Source: Acidovorax delafieldii
GTDB taxonomy: Bacteria; Pseudomonadota; Gammaproteobacteria; Burkholderiales; Burkholderiaceae_C
Direction of reading: 5' to 3'
Assembly (NCBI RefSeq): GCF_007993815.1
Contig: NZ_VJWE01000011.1
Location: 1,054,001 to 1,118,000, forward strand
Length of the DNA: 64,000 nucleotides
Part shown: positions 25,051-35,383 of the stretch, piece by piece
Layout of the letters: each line of letters begins with the position of its first letter
Numbering within the stretch: the stretch's first letter is position 1
Notes under the pieces: generated by a model
What the model saw: only the letters and a program-made list of their open reading frames with translations
What the model was told of the DNA's origin: nothing
The model's database searches: none
Program-made: the position numbers and the translations under genes

Positions 25051-27540
25051 GTGAGCGCATCGCCCAAAAGCCATCTCAGCGAAACCGACATCTGCGACCG
25101 TTTCATCACACCCGCACTGGAGCAAGCGGGCTGGACGCTGGAACAACACATCCTGCGCGAATACACCCTGCGCCCCGGCCGCGTGGTGGTGCGCGGCCAG
25201 GCATCGCACCGCGACAAGGCCTCGATGCTGCGGGCCGACTACGTGCTGTTCCACAAGCCCAACGTGCCGCTGGCAGTGGTGGAGGCCAAAGACGCCAAGC
25301 ACTCCGTTGGCGCGGGCATGCCCCAGGCCTTTCAATACGCCGAGCTGCTGGGCGTGCCCTTCAGCTTTGCCAGCAATGGCGATGGCTTTGTGTTCCGCGA
25401 TGCCACTTTGTCCGATGGCGTGCTGGAGCGCGACCTCACGCTAGACCAATTCCCCACCCCCGCCGAGCTGTGGGCCAAGTACTGCGCCTGGAAGGGCTGG
25501 ACGCCAGCGGTTGAGCACATTGCCGCCACCGACTACGCCCCTAGCAAAACCCCTCGCTACTACCAGCTCGGGGCCATCAACCGCACCGTCGAGGCCATTG
25601 CCGCAGGCCAGAACCGCGTGCTGCTCGTCATGGCCACGGGCACCGGCAAAACCTACACTGCATTCCAAATCATCCACCGGCTCTGGAAGTCGCCTTGGCG
25701 TTCAGACAAGCCTAGCGGCCAAAAACGCATCCTCTTTCTGGCCGACCGCAACATCCTCATCGACCAGACCATGGTCAACGACTTCCGTCCCTTCAAGGGC
25801 GCGATGGCCAAGCTCAGCCCCCACGCCAAGGGCGTGGAACGGGTGGACGCCCAGGGCCAGGTAACCGTCGAAGACCTCGACCTGGCCGTGAACAAAACCA
25901 CCAAGGTGGTCGACAAAAGCTACGAGATTTACCTCTCGCTCTACCAGGCTGTCACCGGCACGCAAGAAGAGCGCAATATCTACAAGCAGTTCAGCCCCGA
26001 CTTTTTTGACCTCATCGTCGTGGACGAATGCCACCGGGGCAGCGCGGCAGAAGACTCCGCCTGGCGCGACATCCTGACCTACTTTGCCAGCGCCACACAG
26101 ATCGGCCTCACGGCCACGCCCAAGGAGACGGAAGACGTCTCCAACATCGACTACTTTGGTAAGCCGCTCTACATCTACAGCTTGAAGCAAGGCATTGAAG
26201 ACGGCTACCTCGCGCCCTACAAAGTGGTGCGCGTGGACCTGGACAAAGACACCTTCGGCTGGCGCCCCACCGAAGGCCAGCGCGACAAGTTCGGCCACCT
26301 CATCGAAGACCGCATCTACACCGGCGCCGACATGAACCGCAAGCTCGTCATGGAGCAGCGCGACGCCGTGGTGGCCGCCAAGGTCACCGAATACCTGAAG
26401 GCCACCGACCGCTACGCCAAGACGATCGTCTTTTGCGAAGACATTGAGCACGCTGAGCGCATGCGCAAGGCACTCAGCAACGCCAATGCCGACCTGTGCG
26501 CAACCCAGCCCAAATACGTGGTGCAGATCACCGGCGACAACACCGAAGGCAAGCGCGAGCTAGACAACTTCATCGACCCCGAAAAGACCTATCCCGTCAT
26601 CGCCGTCACCTCCAAGCTCATGAGCACTGGGGTGGATGCCCAAACCTGCAAGCTCATCGTGCTGGACCAGACCATCAAGTCCATGACGCTGTTCAAGCAG
26701 ATCATTGGCCGGGGCACCCGCCTGCGCGAAGACCTGGGCAAGAGCTGGTTCACCATCCTCGACTTCAAGCGCGCCACCGAACTCTTTGCCGACAAAGACT
26801 TCGATGGCGAACCCGTGCAGGTGTACGAACCCCAGCCCGGCGAGCCCATGGCCCCGCCCCCGCCGGTGGACTTACCCCCCACCGCCCAGCCCGGTGGTGC
26901 GGGCCCTGACGCCTGGCCGCCCACCACCGCAGGCCCTGGCGAGGGCCGCGCAGGCACCGACGAACCCCGCAAATACACCCTCGGCAACAACGTCACTGTG
27001 GCCGTGGCGCGCGAGCGGGTGCAGTACCTCAATGCAGACGGCAAGCTCATCACCGAAAGCCTGCGCGACTACACCCGCATCAACCTGCTCAAAAAGTACG
27101 ACTCGCTCGACCAGTTTCTGCAAACCTGGCAGCAGGCCGACCGCAAGGCCGCCCTGCTGGCCGAGCTGGAGTCCGAGGGGGTTCTGCTGGACGCCCTGGC
27201 CGCTGAAGTTGGCAAAGACCTCGACCCGTTCGACCTGCTGCTGCACGTCGCCTACGACCAGCCACCGCTCACCCGCCGCGAGCGCGCCCAGCGCGTCAAA
27301 AAGCGCAACGTCTTCACCCAATACGGCTCCGTGGCCCGCAAGGTTCTCGACGCCCTGCTCGACAAATACGCCGACGAAGGCATTGCCACCATCGAGAGCA
27401 ACGAAGTCTTCAAGCTCCAGCCCTTCACCGACCTGGGCAGCCCCGTGGAACTGGTGCGCAGCTTTGGCGGCCGCCCCCAATACCTCAGCGCACTGCAGGC
27501 GCTGGAGCAAGCGCTGTACGCTACGCACCCGGCCCACTAG
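25051..27540 (+). CDS. hsdR: Type I restriction enzyme, R (motor/nuclease) subunit
   Basis: An 829-residue protein. The N-terminal nuclease core is RADYVLFHKPNVPLAVVEAK, with Asp63, Glu78 and Lys80 as a PD-(D/E)xK triad. Walker A is MATGTGKTYTAF (~194-205), the DEAD-like motif is VVDECHRGSAAED, and late helicase motifs are MSTGVDAQTCKLIVLDQTIK and IIGRGTRLRED. A Pro/Gly-rich stretch of ~45 residues from residue ~594 separates the motor from the C-terminal helical region that docks on the methylase. GTG at 25051 is chosen for AAGG upstream and family alignment. HsdR cleaves unmodified DNA after ATP-driven translocation. It is the first gene of hsdR-hsdM-hsdS. Confidence 0.95.
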   Translation: MSASPKSHLSETDICDRFITPALEQAGWTLEQHILREYTLRPGRVVVRGQASHRDKASMLRADYVLFHKPNVPLAVVEAKDAKHSVGAGMPQAFQYAELLGVPFSFASNGDGFVFRDATLSDGVLERDLTLDQFPTPAELWAKYCAWKGWTPAVEHIAATDYAPSKTPRYYQLGAINRTVEAIAAGQNRVLLVMATGTGKTYTAFQIIHRLWKSPWRSDKPSGQKRILFLADRNILIDQTMVNDFRPFKGAMAKLSPHAKGVERVDAQGQVTVEDLDLAVNKTTKVVDKSYEIYLSLYQAVTGTQEERNIYKQFSPDFFDLIVVDECHRGSAAEDSAWRDILTYFASATQIGLTATPKETEDVSNIDYFGKPLYIYSLKQGIEDGYLAPYKVVRVDLDKDTFGWRPTEGQRDKFGHLIEDRIYTGADMNRKLVMEQRDAVVAAKVTEYLKATDRYAKTIVFCEDIEHAERMRKALSNANADLCATQPKYVVQITGDNTEGKRELDNFIDPEKTYPVIAVTSKLMSTGVDAQTCKLIVLDQTIKSMTLFKQIIGRGTRLREDLGKSWFTILDFKRATELFADKDFDGEPVQVYEPQPGEPMAPPPPVDLPPTAQPGGAGPDAWPPTTAGPGEGRAGTDEPRKYTLGNNVTVAVARERVQYLNADGKLITESLRDYTRINLLKKYDSLDQFLQTWQQADRKAALLAELESEGVLLDALAAEVGKDLDPFDLLLHVAYDQPPLTRRERAQRVKKRNVFTQYGSVARKVLDALLDKYADEGIATIESNEVFKLQPFTDLGSPVELVRSFGGRPQYLSALQALEQALYATHPAH

Positions 27541-27551
27541 CTGTGTGCCGC

Positions 27552-27613
27552 CAAATACTCCTGTTTTGATAGCTGCTAGCGCTTACCTATCAGGCGCAAG
27601 GGCCTGTTTTTGT
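27552..27613 (+). repeat. Dispersed Comamonadaceae-type repeat, copy D
   Basis: The core GATAGCTGCTAGCGCTTACC is followed by TATCAGGCGCAAGGGCCTG and TTTTTG. It occupies the gap between hsdR and hsdM inside the restriction operon. Confidence 0.75.
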
Positions 27614-27629
27614 TCTGAGTTTTCACCCC

Positions 27630-29108
27630 ATGTCCAACCTCACCCCCGTCATCAAATCCATCCAAGACATCATGCGCCAGGACTCCGGCGTGGATGGCGA
27701 CGCCCAGCGCATCAGCCAGCTCACCTGGCTGCTGTTCCTCAAGGTGTTTGACGCGCTGGAAGAAGAACTCGAACTCACCCGCGACGACTACAAAAGCCCC
27801 ATCGCCGAGCACCTGCGCTGGCGCCACTGGGCGGCCGATGCCGAGGGCATGACCGGCGACGCCCTGCTCGACTTTGTGGACAAGCAACTCTTCCCCGCCC
27901 TCAAGGGCCTGAGCGCCGACCCGCAGCGCAACCCGCGCGGCTATGTGGTGCGCGGCGTGTTTGAAGACGCCTACAACTACATGAAAAGCGGCCACCTGCT
28001 GCGCCAGGTGGTCAACAAACTCAACGCCATCGACTTCAACCGCCAGGCCGAGCGCCACCAGTTCAACGACCTGTACGAAAAAATCCTGCGCGACCTGCAA
28101 AGCGCAGGCAACGCGGGCGAGTTCTACACCCCCCGCGCCGTCACCCAGTTCATGGTGGACGTGACCAACCCCCAGTTGGGCGAAAGCGTCATGGACCCGG
28201 CCACCGGCACCGGCGGCTTCCTCGTCTGCGCCATCGAGCACCTGCGCAAACAGGTGCACAACGCAGAGCAAGAGGCCGTGCTGCAAAACAGCATTCGGGG
28301 CGTAGAGAAAAAACAGCTGCCGCACATGCTGTGCGTCACCAACCTGCTGCTGCACGGCATCGAAGTGCCCAGCCAGATCGTGCACGACAACACCCTGGCC
28401 CGCCCCCTGCGCGACTACACGGCGGCAGACCGCGTCAACGTCATCCTCACCAACCCGCCCTTTGGCGGCATTGAAGAGCCGGGCATCGAGGCGGGCTTTC
28501 CGGCCGACGTGCGCACCAAGGAAACCGCCGACCTCTTCCTCGTGCTCATCCAGCACCTGCTCAAACCCGGCGGCCGCGCCGCCGTGGTGCTGCCCGATGG
28601 CTTTTTGTTTGGCGAAGGCGTCAAGGCCCGCATCAAAGAACAGCTGCTGCAGCACTGCAACCTGCACACCATCGTGCGCCTGCCCAACGGCGTGTTTGCG
28701 CCCTACACCGGCATCAAGACCAACCTGCTGTTCTTCACCAAAGGCCAGCCCACCCAGCACATCTGGTACTACGAACACCCCTACCCACCGGGCGTGAAGA
28801 ACTACAACAAGACCAAGCCCATCCGCATCGAAGAGTTCGACCTTGAGAAAGCCTGGTGGGGCACCGAGGCCGATGGCTTTGCCGCCCGCGTGGAAAACGA
28901 ACGGGCCTGGAAGGTTGGCATCGACCAGATCAAGGCCGCAGGCTACAACCTGGACCAGAAGAACCCCCACATCGGCGAACAGCACAGCCACGACCCCGAC
29001 GAGCTGCTGGCCGACTACGCCCGCCTGCAGGCCGAAGCCCAGGCCCTGCGCGATGAGCTCAAGGGCATCCTTGCCCAGTCTTTGGCCAAAACAGCCGCTA
29101 GCGCTTGA
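27630..29108 (+). CDS. hsdM: Type I restriction enzyme, M (N6-adenine methyltransferase) subunit
   Basis: A 492-residue protein. The N-terminal helical HsdM domain covers ~1-150 (SIQDIMRQDSGVDGDAQRIS, TWLLFLKVFDALEEE). The SAM motif is DPATGTGGF at 189-197 and the catalytic motif IV is NPPF at 275-278. C-terminal segments FLFGEGVKARIKEQLL and LPNGVFAPYTGIKTNLLFF are typical of HsdM. Two M subunits with one S subunit methylate adenine in the bipartite target. The last codons and the stop lie within a minus-oriented repeat copy. Confidence 0.96.
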   Translation: MSNLTPVIKSIQDIMRQDSGVDGDAQRISQLTWLLFLKVFDALEEELELTRDDYKSPIAEHLRWRHWAADAEGMTGDALLDFVDKQLFPALKGLSADPQRNPRGYVVRGVFEDAYNYMKSGHLLRQVVNKLNAIDFNRQAERHQFNDLYEKILRDLQSAGNAGEFYTPRAVTQFMVDVTNPQLGESVMDPATGTGGFLVCAIEHLRKQVHNAEQEAVLQNSIRGVEKKQLPHMLCVTNLLLHGIEVPSQIVHDNTLARPLRDYTAADRVNVILTNPPFGGIEEPGIEAGFPADVRTKETADLFLVLIQHLLKPGGRAAVVLPDGFLFGEGVKARIKEQLLQHCNLHTIVRLPNGVFAPYTGIKTNLLFFTKGQPTQHIWYYEHPYPPGVKNYNKTKPIRIEEFDLEKAWWGTEADGFAARVENERAWKVGIDQIKAAGYNLDQKNPHIGEQHSHDPDELLADYARLQAEAQALRDELKGILAQSLAKTAASA

Positions 29109-29138
29109 GGAATAAGCGCATGCTGCTATCAAATATGG
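29084..29138 (-). repeat. Dispersed Comamonadaceae-type repeat, copy E, spanning the hsdM stop and hsdS start
   Basis: The minus strand reads ATTTGATAGCAGCATGCGCT, TATTCCTCAAGCGCTAGCGG, then CTGTTTTGGCC. It contains the last codons and TGA of hsdM and, on the plus strand, the GAGG ribosome site and ATG of hsdS. Confidence 0.8.
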
Positions 29139-30784
29139 AGCTTCTTGCCACCGCCCCCGGTGGCGTCGCCAAGTTGCGCGAACTCATCCTCACCCTGGCC
29201 GTGCAAGGCAAGCTGGTGCCGCAAGACACCGCCGATGAACCGGCGGGTGTGCTGCTGCAGAAGATTCGGGCGGAGAAGGATCGCTTGATTGCGGAAGGCA
29301 AGATCAAGCGGGACAAGGCGCTGGCGGAGATTGCGGAGGAGGAAAAGCCGTTTGAGTTGCCGCAGGGGTGGGAGTGGGTGCGTGCCCTTGATATTTGTGC
29401 GTTGATTACCGATGGAGATCATCAGCCTCCGCCCAAAGCCGATACCGGCGTGCCGTTTCTTGTTATCGGAGACGTACGTACTGGGGCAGTACTTCTCCAA
29501 GGTGCTTCTCGCTTTGTTCCTGATAGCTATTTTGACGAGCTTGATTGGGGCAAAAAGCCTTTTCCTGGTGATGTGCTGTATACCACCGTCGGCAGTTTCG
29601 GAATTCCTGTTCCAGTAGTTCAACAACAGCGGTTCTGCTTTCAGCGACACATTGCACTGTTGCGTCCAGCCGTTGTGGACTTGCAAAGCTACTTGGCTCT
29701 GGCATTGCGGACTACGTTGGCTTTCGCCCAAGCTGAAAAAGGCGCAACTGGGACAGCGCAGAAAACCGTCCCTTTGTCGGTTCTCCGGAACCTGATCCTG
29801 CCTCTCCCACCCCTCGCCGAACAATCCCGCATCGTCACCCGCGTCGAAGCCCTCATGCGCCTGTGCGATGCGCTGGAGGCCAAGTGCCAGCTGGAGGCCA
29901 CGCAACACGCCCAACTGGTCAACACCCTGCTGGGCACCCTCACCGCCAGCACCACGCCCGACGAGCTGGCCGCCCACTGGCAGCGCGTGGCCCAGCACTT
30001 CGACCTGCTGCTCGACCGCCCCGAAGCCATCGACGCCCTGGAGCAAACCCTGCTGCAACTGGCCGTGCGCGGCCTGCTCGTGCCCCAAGACCCCACCGAC
30101 GAACCCGCCAGCGCCCTGCTGCAAAAGATCCGCGCCGAAAAAGACCGCCTCATCGCCACCGGCCAGATCAAACGCGACAAACCCCTGCCGCCCATCACCG
30201 ACGAGGAAAAGCCGTTTGAGTTGCCGGTGGGGTGGGAGTGGGCGAGGTTTGGCGATGCATCAATCAACCGAGACGGTGAGCGCGTCCCTGTTTCATCATC
30301 TGAGCGCGAGAACCGAGCAAAAGTCTATGACTACTACGGTGCTTCTGGCGTAATCGACAAGATCGATGGATTCCTATTCGATAAGACATTGCTGTTGATT
30401 GGGGAAGACGGTGCAAACCTTATTAACCGCTCAACTCCAATTGCGTTTCTGGCACACGGTAAGTACTGGGTCAACAACCATGCGCACGTTATCGATACGA
30501 CGCATCCAGAGTTAATGACCTATTTAGCGCTGTTCATCAACGCGATTTCTCTTGAGCCGTATGTCACAGGTACAGCGCAGCCTAAGATGAATCAGGCAAA
30601 GCTCAACAGTATCGTTGTCGCGCTCCCACCCCTCGCCGAACAATCCCGCATCGTCACCCGCGTCACCGCCCTGCGCCGCCTGTGCGCCGACCTGCGCCAG
30701 CGCCTGGCCGAACGCAAGTCCGTGCAGGCCCGTCTGGCCGAGGCGCTGGTGGAGACCGCTAGCTTTTCTTCGGAGCAATGCTGA
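29120..30784 (+). CDS. hsdS: Type I restriction enzyme, S (specificity) subunit
   Basis: A 554-residue protein with two target-recognition domains (~residues 80-230 and ~370-500) separated by helical spacers. The pre-TRD block (LVPQD...LLQKIRAEKDRLI...EEKPFELP.GWEW) and post-TRD block PLPPLAEQSRIVTRV each occur twice. GAGG lies nine bases before the ATG at 29120. Both recognition segments are visibly poorer in G+C than their flanks, as expected for horizontally exchanged domains. The recognition sequence cannot be predicted. The stop overlaps the next gene's ATG by one base. Confidence 0.94.
   Translation: MLLSNMELLATAPGGVAKLRELILTLAVQGKLVPQDTADEPAGVLLQKIRAEKDRLIAEGKIKRDKALAEIAEEEKPFELPQGWEWVRALDICALITDGDHQPPPKADTGVPFLVIGDVRTGAVLLQGASRFVPDSYFDELDWGKKPFPGDVLYTTVGSFGIPVPVVQQQRFCFQRHIALLRPAVVDLQSYLALALRTTLAFAQAEKGATGTAQKTVPLSVLRNLILPLPPLAEQSRIVTRVEALMRLCDALEAKCQLEATQHAQLVNTLLGTLTASTTPDELAAHWQRVAQHFDLLLDRPEAIDALEQTLLQLAVRGLLVPQDPTDEPASALLQKIRAEKDRLIATGQIKRDKPLPPITDEEKPFELPVGWEWARFGDASINRDGERVPVSSSERENRAKVYDYYGASGVIDKIDGFLFDKTLLLIGEDGANLINRSTPIAFLAHGKYWVNNHAHVIDTTHPELMTYLALFINAISLEPYVTGTAQPKMNQAKLNSIVVALPPLAEQSRIVTRVTALRRLCADLRQRLAERKSVQARLAEALVETASFSSEQC
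29339..29362 (+). repeat. Direct repeat before hsdS recognition domain 1
   Basis: A 24-base sequence, exactly repeated at 30203-30226, encoding the EEKPFELP segment. After two differing bases the match resumes with GGGGTGGGAGTGGG. It marks the 5' border of the first recognition segment. Confidence 0.85.
29804..29845 (+). repeat. Direct repeat after hsdS recognition domain 1
   Basis: A 42-base sequence, exactly repeated at 30623-30664, encoding LPPLAEQSRIVTRV. It marks the 3' border of the first recognition segment. Confidence 0.9.
30203..30226 (+). repeat. Direct repeat before hsdS recognition domain 2
   Basis: The second copy of the 24-base repeat at 29339-29362, at the 5' border of the second recognition segment. 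Confidence 0.85.
30623..30664 (+). repeat. Direct repeat after hsdS recognition domain 2
   Basis: The second copy of the 42-base repeat at 29804-29845, at the 3' border of the second recognition segment. Confidence 0.9.
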
Positions 30785-32490
30785 TGAATCCCACCGCCCT
30801 GCGAGCCATGTTGGAGTCCTTGCGGAGCCTGCCGCGCGAGCAGGCGGTGGTGGAGTTCAAGTCGAATTTGGCCGATCCCGAGAAGATCGGTGCCTACATT
30901 TCCGGGTTGGCCAACACGGCTGCATTGCAAGGCCGCGACCGTGCCTGGCTGGTGTGGGGCGTGGAAGATGGCAGCCATCGGGTGCTGGGTACGGTGTTCG
31001 ATCCGTTCGGGCAGAAGATTGGCAATCAGTCTTTGCAGATGTGGCTGCAGGTGATGACGCAGCCCCGTGCCGACTTTGCCTTCCATGAGCTGAACTGTGA
31101 CGGTCTGCGTGTGGTGATGCTGGAAATTCATCCCGCACGTGCTGCGCCCATGGCCTTTCAACACACACGCTACATCCGCGTGGACAGCCACCTGGTGAAA
31201 CTGGCGGACTATCCCAGTCATGAAGCGCGCTTGTGGAATGCTCTGGGCACGTCAGAAGACTGGACGGGCGTGGTGGTGCCTGACGCAACGCTGGATGATC
31301 TGGACCCTCAGGCCGTTGCTGCCGCACGGGTGCGCTACGCCGAGTACTTGGTGCGCGGTGAGCCCGACGCTTCGAAACACGAGGCGATCCGTACTGAAGT
31401 GGCGGCATTGACGGTGCCCACCTTGTTGAACAAGGCCCGTGTGACCAAGCAGGGACGGGTGACCCGGGCGGCCCTGCTGCTGTTGGGCAAGGATGAGTCA
31501 TCGCACTTCCTGGCTCCTGCGGACGCGAAGATGACCTGGGTGCTGCGCAATGCGGGCAACGATACGGTCACGTCACAGCCGTTTGGCATTCCCTTCCTGC
31601 TGGCGACGGAGCAGTTGTGCGCCCGCATCCGCAATGTGACGCTGGACCATATGCCCGATGGTTCGTTATTTCCCACGCCCGTGCCGCAGTACGACAACTG
31701 GGTGCTGCGCGAGGCGCTGCACAACTGCGTGGCGCACCAGGACTATGTGCTGGGCGGCAAGATCAATGTGGTGGAACACCCGGATCGGCTGGTGTTCAGT
31801 AATCTGGGGCAGTTCATACCGGAGAGCGTGGCGTGGATGCTGGAGCACCAGTCGCCGCCAGAGCACTATCGCAACCAGTGGCTTGTCGACGCGATGATTC
31901 GTCTGCGCATGATTGAGCAAGCGGGCAGCGGAATACGGCGGATGTTTACCACCCAGCGCCAGCGGCTGTTTCCGTTGCCCGACTACGAGTTTGGTCAGAC
32001 CCCACAGGGGTTTCCGCGCGTGGAATTGACTTTGCAGGGACGGATGCTTGATTCCAAGTTCGCGCGGGTGTTGATGACGCGCTCTGATTTGGGCTTGGGT
32101 CAGGTTCTGCTGCTGGACAGGGTGCAGAAGAGTCTGCCTCTCTCAGCTGCAGAGGCCAAGAGCTTGCGCGATCTTGGTCTCATTGAAGGGCGAGCCCCCA
32201 GCTATTTCATCTCGGCCAAGATGGCGGATGCCTTGGGGCAGAAGGCGAAATACATCCACCAGCGGGGTCTGGATGACCGGTACTACCAAAAATTGGTGCT
32301 GGACTATCTGCAGCAATACGGCCAGGCCACTAGAACGGACCTGGACGCTTTGTTGCTTCGCAAGCTGCCAGATGTTTTGACTGACGTGCAGAAGGCCAAC
32401 AAGGTCAAAAACTTGATGCAAAGCATGAAGCGGGCTGGGCTGATACAGCCGCATGGGGCTCGCTCCGCTGCGGTTTGGCGGTTGTGTTGA
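30784..32490 (+). CDS. AlbA_2 (Schlafen-like) domain protein with GHKL-type ATPase domain
   Basis: A 568-residue protein. The N-terminus (~15-130) matches the AlbA_2/Schlafen-like domain: EQAVVEFKSNLADPEKIGAY, RAWLVWGVEDGSHRVLGTVF and HTRYIRVDSHLVKL. The central part has a HATPase_c_4-type ATPase signature: NWVLREALHNCVAHQDYVLG, NVVEHPDRLVFSNLGQFIP and EQAGSGIRRMF. The C-terminal ~180 residues look like winged-helix segments. Proteins of this build are often called RecG-like or divergent AAA and are frequent in restriction and defence loci; their activity is not settled. The ATG at 30784 overlaps the hsdS stop and has GGAG eight bases upstream, so it is a fourth gene of the hsd operon. Confidence 0.85.
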   Translation: MNPTALRAMLESLRSLPREQAVVEFKSNLADPEKIGAYISGLANTAALQGRDRAWLVWGVEDGSHRVLGTVFDPFGQKIGNQSLQMWLQVMTQPRADFAFHELNCDGLRVVMLEIHPARAAPMAFQHTRYIRVDSHLVKLADYPSHEARLWNALGTSEDWTGVVVPDATLDDLDPQAVAAARVRYAEYLVRGEPDASKHEAIRTEVAALTVPTLLNKARVTKQGRVTRAALLLLGKDESSHFLAPADAKMTWVLRNAGNDTVTSQPFGIPFLLATEQLCARIRNVTLDHMPDGSLFPTPVPQYDNWVLREALHNCVAHQDYVLGGKINVVEHPDRLVFSNLGQFIPESVAWMLEHQSPPEHYRNQWLVDAMIRLRMIEQAGSGIRRMFTTQRQRLFPLPDYEFGQTPQGFPRVELTLQGRMLDSKFARVLMTRSDLGLGQVLLLDRVQKSLPLSAAEAKSLRDLGLIEGRAPSYFISAKMADALGQKAKYIHQRGLDDRYYQKLVLDYLQQYGQATRTDLDALLLRKLPDVLTDVQKANKVKNLMQSMKRAGLIQPHGARSAAVWRLC

Positions 32491-32501
32491 CCCGTAGCTA
32501 G

Positions 32502-32595
32502 CTAGACAACAACCACGGTTGTTTAACCATGATTGTTGTCCTAAGTTGTTGATTTATATATTGTCTAGCGCGTTTTTGAGGCGCTATCTAGACAA
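32502..32595. repeat. AT-rich inverted-repeat cluster between the restriction locus and gyrB
   Basis: CTAGACAA at 32502-32509 recurs at 32588-32595 and in inverse form (TTGTCTAG) at 32561-32568. AACAACC/GGTTGTT (32508-32514 and 32517-32523) form a further palindrome. The last two arms enclose a hairpin with TAGCGC/GCGCTA. The 119-base gap is much richer in A+T than its surroundings. It may be a bidirectional transcript end for the convergent AlbA_2 gene and gyrB, or the scar of an insertion boundary. Confidence 0.55.
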
Positions 32596-32609
32596 GAAAA
32601 TCGATGTCT

Positions 32610-35270
<2,661 letters not shown>

Positions 35271-35280
35271 TCAATGGTCT

Positions 35281-35333
35281 AATTGGGCGCAAGCGCATAT
35301 TGAATATGCGCTTGCAGCTATCAATAAAGTAGC
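35281..35333 (-). repeat. Dispersed repeat copy F with a perfect 27-base palindrome
   Basis: Between dnaN and gyrB. GCAAGCGCATATT (35289-35301), one base, then AATATGCGCTTGC (35303-35315) form a perfect 13-bp stem. The flanking minus-strand GCTACTTTATTGATAGCTG and a GCGCCCAATT end identify it as a repeat-family member in minus orientation. Confidence 0.8.
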
Positions 35334-35383
35334 GTTCGCGGTGTGGCGCTGCGACTGTGGTGCACGGCGGGTGTCACGCAGCC

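Noticed and set aside
27576-29132. 518-codon minus-strand frame opposite hsdM
   Set aside because: Antisense shadow of a well-defined methyltransferase gene.
24522-32595. Restriction locus as a prophage or integrative element
   Set aside because: No integrase, attachment-site repeats, tRNA gene or phage genes; only hsd genes and the AlbA_2 gene are present.
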